Source: Dryocosmus kuriphilus (Eukaryota > Arthropoda > Insecta > Hymenoptera > Cynipidae). From it: a stretch of DNA of 64,000 bases. Positions 56,297 to 64,000 of this stretch are shown here, in pieces. Numbering within the stretch: position 1 is the first letter of the stretch; each line of letters begins with the position of its first letter. The stretch is from NCBI GenBank assembly GCA_038277395.1, contig CM076190.1:235444618-235508617 (forward strand), read 5' to 3'. The position numbers were made by a program, and so were the translations under genes. The notes below the pieces were generated by a model. It had not been told where the DNA came from and did no database searches. It worked only from the letters and a program-made list of their open reading frames with translations.

Positions 56297-59200
56297 CTGC
56301 AACAAGAAACAGAAACTTTTTAAAAACATTTTTAGGGCTTTTTGGTCTCAGGCGGAAACGCTTATATAGTATTGGTCCTGTCGCATGTATAATCACATTT
56401 AAGCTCTAACAGCCCCAGGGTATCAAATTGTTGCAGATCAATCTGTTAATGAAGTTTAAATCAACACGATCCACTACTGCGGATAGAAAAATTAATTTGT
56501 AAACAACTTGTTTATGTATTTCGAATGGCAACTGTAATAGTTTCAATCAGATGCCGTAGGATAGTCGTGAGATAGACATGACTAGGGATGTCAACTTTAT
56601 GCATAATTTTTCAAAAGTTGTAGAAACAATGTTTAACAGTAAGGCGTTACCGAGAACTTTACATTTTTTAGTAAAGGTAACGGTAACGCGTTACAATTTT
56701 TGGGTAACTCTATTGTAAAGTAACGTACGTTACTCTACGTTACTTTACGAAATACTTTAATGGTGGCTGTACTAGAATGAACGTCACCACCCTTACGGAA
56801 AAATATTATAGAAAATTCTTTAATCGAGTTGTATAATGATTTTCCTATCAATTTCTTATCAATTTTTCGCGATTCTAGAAAAATCAATATACGAAACTAT
56901 TTCAAGGATTTCAAATCATTTTATAGGATTAAAGAAGGTTCCAAGTACCAAGAACTTCAATGAATTTTGTGAAATTACCGAAAATTTTCACGGATTTTGA
57001 ATGATGTCAGATTTCGTAAAGATTTCAGGGGATCCCAAAAGATTTTGAAACTCTTTCATTAATTTCAAGGGATTTAAAAACTTTTCAAGATATTTAAAAT
57101 TTCTTCTTCGAACTCCAAGTAACTTCGTAAGGTTTCGAAACATTTGATAGCTTTTACAGGATTTCAAGGTCTTAGCGTTTTGGATAATCTTCAGGAATTC
57201 CAAGAGCTTTTAAAGGACTTCAATGAATCTTCTATGTACCTGAATGTACGGGATTTCAGGATATTAAAAATATTTCAAGTTATTTGTAAAGATTCCGAAG
57301 AATTTCAAGAAATTTAAATAATTTCGACCACTTTGAAAGAATTTTTATGTATATCCAAACATATGAAGGCATTTTAGGGTATTTCAAGGAATTTCATAAG
57401 AATCGAATAGTTTTTTTGAAGCTACAAGAATTTCAAACATTTTATGGAATTTCGAACATTTATACTTCCTTTCATTAGATTTTTAAGATTTCTAAAAATT
57501 AAAAAACACACCATTTTAAAGACTAAATTATTTTTAAACATTCCCAAGAATTTTAAAAGGTTTCAATTTCTTACATTTTGCAGATTTGTCAATAGGGTCG
57601 GAGCACCTTCCAGTGATAGTGACATTGAGAGTGAGAGGCACAAGCAGCGGCAGATGGTATACAGGAGAAGCGAGGGAAAGAAAACTTAAAATCGGGAGAC
57701 GGGGAGGGTATATGTGGAGCAAATTGAGAGAGAAAATGGAAAAAGATGATTGGGGAAGAATGGAAGGAGAAGGAGTAGATAATAGAATAGAAAAATTGAA
57801 AGAGGTGATTGATAAAATAATGGAGGAAGTGAGGACGATAAACGGAGGGGGGAAAGGAAAGAGAGGAGGGCGTGATGATGAGTGCAGAGAGGGTAAAGCG
57901 AGTATTAAAGAATGCTTAAGAAAATAAGGAATGGGGAAATGGATAAAAGAGACTACAGCAGAATAAAAGGAGAGCACTAGAAAATGGAAAGTGAAAAGAA
58001 GCAAAAGCAGAAAGAAGGGTATATGAAAGATGTGGAGAAAGCTGCAAAGGAAGGCAAGGAATAGAAAGTGATAAAAAGAGAAGGGGGAGAAAGGAAGGGT
58101 ATACACGAAATAGGGATGAAAAAATAGACGCAATACTTTAAGAGATTGCTACGAGGTGTGGAAAATAGGGTGAAGGGATAAGCGAGGAAGTTAGATGCAG
58201 GGGACGAGGTACAAGGAAACCAGAATAGTAGGGGGAGGTAAATGAAGCATTCGAAATGTTGAAAAAAACAAGGTAACAGCGGAGGATTTCATCGAGAACG
58301 AAGCACTGAAGTATGGAGGGGAAAGAGTGAGAGAAAGGATATAGAAGATTTGTAATAAGGACTGGAAAGGAGAAGGATGGCAGGAGGAATGGAGGACTGG
58401 GCTGAGAGTATCATTGATTAAGAAGGGAAGGGGAAAGAATGTGCAGGACAATGAGATATCACGCTCATGTCAGTGGGCTACAAAGTGTATGCAGAAGTAC
58501 TCAGGAAAAGATTGGAAAGACAGGTCGAAGAAAACGGGAGCACACTGCTCAACCAAACAGGTTTTAGGAAAGACATGTGGACAAGAGATAACATCTACGT
58601 GCTCAAATATTTAGTGAATAGGAAGTTGGGGCAGAAGAGAGGAAAAGTGGTCGCACTATTTGCAGACTTGGAAGCTGCTTTCGGCTTGGTTAACAGTAGG
58701 TTGCTCTGGAAGGCCTTGAAGAATAGAAGAATAAGAGAAGGTTTAGTAAAGAAGATAAAGAGATATTTATAGAAACTAGGAGAAAAGTAAGAATAGGGAG
58801 ATAGAAAGCAGAAGAGGTTTGGATGGGAAGGGGTCTGAGGCAGGGATATCAACTGAGCCCATTGCTCTTTAGTACTCTACTGCTTGACTTAGAGGAGAAT
58901 ACGTTAGCGTAAGCGGACGATATAGTGTTAGTAGCAGTTAATGTAACAGGGATAAGTTTAATGATGAGAGTATTTGAAGAAGCGGTGGGAGAGGAAGATC
59001 TAATCGTGAAGAGTTCTCTGTTACCTACGTTTCTGTTTCGAAGCGGAAGAAGGAAACGAGGCGCACGTGAGAAAGAGATAGGAAGGTGGGACCAAGGTAA
59101 TGGGACAAGTGAGGGTCACTTGGAAGAGAACGTTCAAGGATGATTAGAGAAGGAGGGTATGGATGTTCGATGTATTAGTGTGGTCGGTGGTCAGTTATGG

Positions 59201-62200
59201 AACGGAAGTATGGAGATGGAAGGAATATAAAAGAGTGGAAATCATGCATGGAAAATTTCTGGGATGGGTCATGTGGGTGGGCTAGAGCTGCCCAGTTTAC
59301 GTGGTAAAGGAAGAAATAGACTGAGAAAAAATGGTTGTAAGGAAACCAAAAAGGACTTGGCAATTTGAAGAAAAAGTAAGGAGGGGGGAAGGAAGTAAGA
59401 TCGCACAAGCGTGTGTAAGTGGGAACATGGGACGGTCGAAATGGGCAGAAGAAAGATACACACGGAGGAGAGAATGGATTATGAATGTGAGGAATAGAGA
59501 CTGGCAAGTAATAGAGGACGATATTCTGATGAGAGAAAAAGAAGGAAGATGGAGAAGAATTTTGGAATCAAGGTACAATAGCTGGTACAGAATGGTTAAT
59601 TGGAAAGGAGGACCAGAATGTCTGAAAAAGTTAAGGAAGGAGATTAAATGGTAAAGAGTGATGAGACTTAGAATGGTGGAGGGGGTGAGAGCTTGCAGGA
59701 AGTGGAACAACGAGGAGGATAATCGTCATAGAGTATGTGGATATGAGCAGGAAACACAGATGTATGTATTAGAGAAGTGTACATGAGATGAAGGTGAAAG
59801 GGATTGGTAAGATAAAACGGAAGCCCAAGGGTAGAAGCAAAAGCGCCTAGGTTAAGTTAGAGAATAAGAAGATATATATTTAATGCTAAGGTAGGAATAA
59901 GGAATTGTATGCATCTGCGGAATATATTTATAGATGAGATGGCTTTATATAAACCCTCAAACCCTTAAAAGGGAGAGAGTATATGTAAATAAATAGAACT
60001 AGAAATAAAATTTGTTTGAAAATTTTATGCGAAAATAATATTTCGTTAGTTTTATAATTCGTTGATTGTAGAGTTCCTAAATTTAATAATACGGCAAGGT
60101 TTAATTTCGGCTATTCTAAAATTCGTTATTGGTACAATTCGGGATTTTCATATATCGATAATTAAAGGTTTGTTATGTTAAACTTTGAAAATTTTATAAT
60201 TCGTTAATTTGCATATGAGATTATTTTCTTTTTTGTTTATATTTATATTCGGTATCCATTGTTTCGCTATTCTTCATCAACATCAGATTTAGAAATTTTC
60301 AAGGGGTTACAAGAAATTTCTAAGTTTAAGAATATTTTCAAGACATTTAAAAAATTTGAAGGTAGTTTTAAAAACATTGGCGTATTTTCAAATATTCCAA
60401 GAAATTTTGAACGATTTAATAAGATTTAAGAGGGTATTTCAAAATGTTAAGATATATTTTCTGTTATTTTATGGGATTTCAACGGATTTATAGAATTCAT
60501 ATAATTCAGTTAAAAACGGCTTGACATATTTCAATAGGCTTCTAAAGAATTTATTAAAAATGTGAAAAATGATTAATTTGAATGGTGACACTTAAAAAAG
60601 TTAGATTTATTTTTTTTAATTTTTGCAAAGTCTGTGTCTTATAAATAGTAATAGTGTTAACTAAAAAGAGTGTATAGATTGTTAACAGGAACCTCCTTAA
60701 TACTGTACGCGAAAAGAAATATAAACGTGACGTTTCAAAACATTTCCAATTAAATAATTGTCTAAACCCTCCCTGGGGATCACATGACCTTGTAGTTCGT
60801 CTGTTTCGGGAGCTTTGCAGGTAAATGTTCGACCGCGCTCGACTAAATTCATTATTCTTGACGAAATTGACTAGGAATGGTTAAACAATGTATTTTCTTT
60901 AGTATACTTTATTATCCAGCAAGAACTGTGCATTAATTTAACTGTTTCATTAGTTCCGTCATATTTTGCCAAATAAAATTTTATTTTTATAAAATTTTCT
61001 TTCAGTAATTCAGAGTGATAATTTCTGCTAAGAAATTCTACTGTCAAACAATTGTTTTTAAGCATTGTTTATGAGTTTCCAGAAATGCCTAAAGTGCTTG
61101 CCAAGCACTTCTTTCTGTAGAAGACATTTTTTTCCAACTCCTTGCATTGCAACACTTTCTTTACCAGCGGTCCAACAAATATTACACATTTAATGTCATT
61201 TACCTGGCAGTTGATATTTATTTATTACTGTTGAGAAATTAATAGAATTTTAGAATCTTTTAGCATCTGGCACCGTGAGAGCCAACATAATATACAGGCG
61301 ATATTAAAACTTTCTGTCTAAAAAACGTGAAAAGATTACGTTTTCACCTTCAGGTTCATATTCCACGGAAAAGGACATACTGAAATATCCCGTCAATTGA
61401 CGATAATGAAAATCATGTTACTTAGTGTAATTAATAGTATGATTTAAAAAAAATTATTTTCACTTCATTTAGGTTATATTTGCAAGAAATGCTCTGTACT
61501 AGCCTATTAACTTTCAGAGACACAAGTGCCATTGAAACTCTTCTGGATTACTTTCTTTCATATATTGGACCATTTTCTTTGCTTTTTCTCAATATTCAAA
61601 ACATTGGGACTGTGAGTCCAGGTGTGATGCTTTATAATTGTACCATCAACGGTCTGTACTATATATTACATTAAGGATTTAATTTTTGCCACTGTTGCAA
61701 GATTTTCATCATTGGATGTTGATATTACAGTATACTGTTGAGTAATTGGATTTATGTCCTCATATACATAAGCTGATAATTTCGTTTTGTAGTTATGTTA
61801 TTCTTTAGTGTCAGCAAAATAGTACGTTTGCACGTGTAATTCTGATTTTAATAGCTGATGCTTACCAAAGGACTGAATAGGATGTTCTACAGGATGGCAA
61901 AGTTCGACTGGATGATGAGGCCCCACAGGAGCTTGAAGTTCAAAAGATGGTTGAAGTCCGAAAGGAGGTTGAATTCCTAAGGAATGAAGAAGTTCGGCAG
62001 GTGCAAGATGTTCGTGACGAGGTTGAGGTCTGATAGGAGGAGAAGCTCCACAAAGCCTTATTTCTGTAAGAGGAAGACGAAGCGAATTATTATTTATATT
62101 ATTATTATTGTTGTTATATCTGCAAATTAAACAACATTGTCAAGCTTTTCAATAACAATTATTTATCCAATTTTTTCTGAATTTCATCAAAATTTTCATT

Positions 62201-63587
62201 TTTTGCTAAACACAGAGTTCGTCCGAAATGAGTGAAAATTCAACCTGAATTTCTCCTGGGATAATCTAGAATCGTTTGTCAGAAATGGATTTCACGAAGT
62301 GTTTTCGGGTGCTCCAAGAATGCATTGGCAAAACTTTTTCCCTACTGAAGAGCAAAGATCCTCCCAATCTATTCATTTTCTGAAGAAATAAATTCCATAT
62401 TTAAAAAAAAACTAAAGCCGTGTCCATATGATTTGGAAATAAAATTGAGGTTTTTTATAAGAAAATCACAATTTTCGTACCAAGAGAAGAAAATTAGTAC
62501 CGGTTATTAATTTTTCGAAAATTAAAGTTTAGCCGCTTCGTACGGAAAGTTCAGGGAATTATTCGCAACCCATATGTTGGCTCGGAGGAGAACAAAACTC
62601 TAATCATAACTGCTGGAAGTCTTTAGATTTCTAAATTCGAAAGTTTTTGCGTAAATTGAAAGCGCTGTAACTTTTTTAATTTTGGATGGATCGTAATCTA
62701 TTATAAGACTTTTTTGTTTGTCCCGATAGCCAGGAAGGTTGTGGAACTGATGACTTAAAATTGGTTCCGACGCGGGCGTTTAAATGATCAAAAAATCGAT
62801 TTTTAGAAGTAGGGGGGTTATTTCATGCTTCCCGATATTTTTTAAAAGATAATTTTTTTAGAGGTTTGAGTAGATTTAGCATAGTTTCAGAAGACCTCTG
62901 GAGTTTTACGAAGATAAAACTTTGAAAAAAAATAAAAACCGAACAGTTACAGAACACAAAAGATACACCAAATTTTCGCATTTGAAGACTTCTGTCAGAT
63001 TTTTGGATCCCTCTCGTCCCGACGAAGAGACAAAAGGGTCTTATAACACTTTACGGTCTATCAAACATAAAAAAAGTCATAGCGCTTTGAATTTATCTAA
63101 AAATGTTCGAATTTAAAAATTTTAAGATTTCCAGCAGTTATGACTAGAGTTTTGTTCTCCTGTGGACCAAGTTATGGGGTTGAAATAATTCCTTAAAACT
63201 TCCTTACGAAGAAATTAAACTTTAGTTTCTGAAAAGCCGATAACCGATACTAATCTTCTCTCCTTGTTTCGAAAACTGAAATTTTCTCATAAAAAGCTCA
63301 CGTTAATTTTCTCATAAAAAGCTCACGTTAATTTCAAGAATAATTTTTGATGACACATTTTCGATTATCCCAAGAGAAACGCAGATTAAATTTGTAATCA
63401 CCTCGCACGAACTCAGAGCTTTGAAGAAAATAGAAGCTGGGATGAAATTTAAAAGAAATCGGTAAAATTGTTAGCTGCAGAGAACGTGAAAATGTTCTTT
63501 AATTTACAGATATATTACGTTATTGTATTTACCTATGGAATTAAGAACAGTCGTCAATAATAGAGCCAGTGAGTGAACGATTTTCAT
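55797..63587 (-). CDS. Three-exon gene for a secreted protein of unknown family
   Basis: Exons on the minus strand: 63,587-63,533 (55 nt), 62,063-61,866 (198 nt), 56,296-55,797 (500 nt including the stop). Total 753 nt, 250 residues. Both introns are phase 1; all donors begin GTAA and both acceptors have a pyrimidine tract plus CAG, so the joins create two Glu codons. Residues 1-18 look like a signal peptide (MKIVHSLALLLTTVL). Residues 20-84 are rich in Pro, Leu, Gln and His. Residues 85-150 hold Pro/Ser/Arg-rich then basic sequence. The C-terminal 100 residues are mixed hydrophobic/charged and could fold. I recognise no family. Intron 1 (1,469 bp) contains a foldback element; intron 2 (5,569 bp) an antisense LINE. 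Extra small exons cannot be excluded. Confidence 0.6.
56630..56765. repeat. Cluster of GTAAC/GTTAC motifs
   Basis: About a dozen copies in both orientations, for example GTAACGGTAACGCGTTAC and ACGTACGTTACTCTACGTTAC. Lies in intron 2 of the secreted-protein gene. Confidence 0.6.
56870..57575. repeat. Degenerate AT-rich phased array
   Basis: GATTTCAAGG, AATTTCAAGAAATTT and GATTTTGAA phrases at 10-12 bp spacing, up to the 5' truncation point of the LINE copy. Confidence 0.6.
57590..59800 (+). pseudogene. LINE ORF2 remnant (RT and C-terminal region), copy 2
   Basis: EHLPVIVTLRVRG (57,600), a charged linker with stops, MSVGYKVYAEVLRKRLERQV (58,467), NQTGFRKDMWTRDNIY, VVALFADLEAAFGLVN (motif A, 58,647-58,695), then GRGLRQG near 58,829-58,849. 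At motif C the Tyr codon is a stop: LA*ADDIVLVAV (about 58,908-58,940). The C-terminal pieces 59,331-59,654 (VRKPKRTWQFEEKVRRGEGS) match 15,768 onward. The CCHC knuckle is partly lost (RVCGYEQ..YVLEKC near 59,730-59,785). Clearly older or less constrained than copy 1. Confidence 0.8.
57590..60005 (+). mobile_element. Purine-rich APE-type LINE, 5'-truncated copy 2
   Basis: Begins at GGTCGGAGCACCTTCCAGTG, equivalent to 13,927 in copy 1 (end of the endonuclease), and continues through the RT and C-terminus to the shared 3' sequence (AAAAGGGAGAGAGTATATG, 59,967). This is a classical 5' truncation. It inserted antisense to the host gene, inside its intron 2. Confidence 0.85.
60006..61865. other. 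Rest of intron 2, non-coding
   Basis: 60,290-60,570 is a further degenerate phased array. The minus frame 61,065-60,871 (64 codons) and the plus frame 61,480-61,674 have no domain and no supporting splice context that I trust. Confidence 0.45.
61866..62063 (-). CDS. Secreted-protein gene, exon 2
   Basis: Acceptor CTTCGTCTTCCTCTTACAG (ending at 62,064) and donor CCTTTG followed by GTAAGC (from 61,865). Only one of the three frames is open, the one fitting phase 1 at both ends. It encodes IRLCGASPPIRPQPRHEHLA, PAELLHSLGIQPPFGLQPSF and ELQAPVGPHHPVELCHPVEH in succession, then PIQSF. The composition is Pro/Leu/Gln/His-rich with imperfect internal repetition (IQPPFG, LQPSFE, LQAPVG). It contains two Cys. 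Confidence 0.6.
62211..63420. mobile_element. Foldback element with diverged arms in intron 1
   Basis: The left arm (62,211-62,800) and right arm (62,830-63,420) are inverted relatives. CAGAGTTCGTCCGAAATGAG and CTCCTGGGATAATC on the left match CTGAGTTCGTGCGAGGTGA and CTCTTGGGATAATCG in the reverse complement of the right. GAGAACAAAACTCTAATCAT and AACTGCTGGAA (62,590-62,620) pair with the 63,128-63,160 region. No coding capacity. Not related by sequence to the foldback at 17,263. Confidence 0.7.
63281..63330 (+). repeat. Exact 25-bp tandem duplication
   Basis: Two adjacent identical 25-bp units, each starting ATTTTCTCATAAAAAGC and ending TCACGTTA. It sits in the right arm of the foldback only and makes the two arms unequal. 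Confidence 0.9.
63533..63587 (-). CDS. Secreted-protein gene, exon 1 (signal peptide)
   Basis: The start codon at 63,587-63,585 follows GGAAAA, a favourable insect context. The 18 codons give a short positively charged start (MK) and a hydrophobic core (LALLLTTVL), typical of a signal peptide. Donor ATAG followed by GTAAAT at 63,532 leaves one base, which pairs with AA at the start of exon 2 to form Glu. Confidence 0.55.
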
Positions 63588-63700
63588 TTTTCCGTAGTAG
63601 AAGAGAAATTGATTTTCTGAGATTGAGGTATTTTTTAATAGAGCAAAACTCAGGAATATTCTGCTGCGATAATTATGCCATATATGCTATATATGTATAT
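63588..63700 (-). promoter_or_regulatory. Putative promoter and 5' UTR of the secreted-protein gene
   Basis: TATATAGC on the minus strand at 63,693-63,686 lies about 100 bp before the ATG. A start site about 30 bp further on (near 63,660) would give a 5' UTR of about 70 nt. The surroundings are also AT-rich, so the TATA box is only plausible. Confidence 0.3.
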
Positions 63701-64000
63701 TGAAGTCGTTATCTAGTAGATTACAGGTACCACGCTCGTTCTTTTGAAATATTTGTATTTCATTGAAAAGCTCTGCGATAAGAAATTTAGATACTAAAAG
63801 TATTACAGCTGATACGAAAATTTACTTTAAAATTTGGAGAAATCATTTCTTTTTATATCTTCACATTCATTTTTATTACTTTTCCCTTCTTTCCGTTCCT
63901 TTTTATTCATTCAGTCATTCATTAGGTTGTTATTCGTCATTTTATGATATTTTTTAATGGTATTTGTACGCACCCTAACATTTGCGTATTAGGATGGCGC
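63701..64000. other. Upstream of the secreted-protein gene, nothing recognised
   Basis: AT-rich, without a supported gene. Confidence 0.4.

Noticed and set aside
57534..58133. 199-codon minus frame
   Set aside because: Antisense to LINE copy 2; Phe/Leu/Ser/Pro-rich shadow, although it lies on the same strand as the host gene.
60871..61065. 64-codon minus frame as an extra exon of the secreted-protein gene
   Set aside because: No good acceptor/donor pair in a compatible phase that I can see; exon 2 to exon 3 joins cleanly without it.

Overview
This window is nuclear DNA from an arthropod, most likely an insect. It is AT-rich, intron-bearing and full of dead copies of animal retroelements (RTE-like, R1-like and other APE-type LINEs, BEL/Pao, Penelope-like), tRNA-derived SINE heads and foldback elements. 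Nothing prokaryotic is visible. A hymenopteran is my guess from the style of the LINE and BEL families; that is recollection, not proof.

Layout. 1-2.9 kb: non-coding, with a TA microsatellite, a terminal-inverted-repeat element and a SINE head. 2.9-6.3 kb: a decayed RTE-like LINE. 6.3-11.5 kb: non-coding, with a SINE head, phased AT-rich arrays, a 209-bp tandem repeat and one arm of a two-copy dispersed repeat. 11.5-16.6 kb: a purine-rich APE-type LINE with frameshifted ORF1 and ORF2. 17.3-19.7 kb: a 2.4-kb foldback element whose arms are tandem arrays. 22.7-34.5 kb: a nested stack, in which an R1-like LINE holds one insertion and is cut by a BEL/Pao element on the minus strand, which is in turn cut by a Penelope-like element. 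34,529-35,028 and 50,303-50,802 are gaps of exactly 500 N. The contig between them (35,029-50,302) is a reverse-complement near-copy of 18.6-33.7 kb. I read it as probably an assembly artefact (alternate haplotype or fold-back read), so the right-arm features are duplicates rather than independent loci. 51.5-53.5 kb: a second, internally deleted RTE-like copy. 54.9-55.6 kb: half of a foldback element.

The one convincing host gene is on the minus strand, 63,587 to 55,797. Three exons with consensus splice sites, all joined in phase 1, encode a 250-residue protein. It starts with a signal-peptide-like segment, continues with a Pro/His/Leu/Gln-rich region and ends in a basic C-terminal domain that I do not recognise. 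Intron 1 is almost filled by a foldback element. Intron 2 holds a 5'-truncated antisense copy of the purine-rich LINE.

Every retroelement open reading frame seen here carries stops, frameshifts or lost catalytic residues. None looks autonomous. There is no sign of a CRISPR array, an rRNA gene, a canonical tRNA gene or an envelope-bearing retrovirus.
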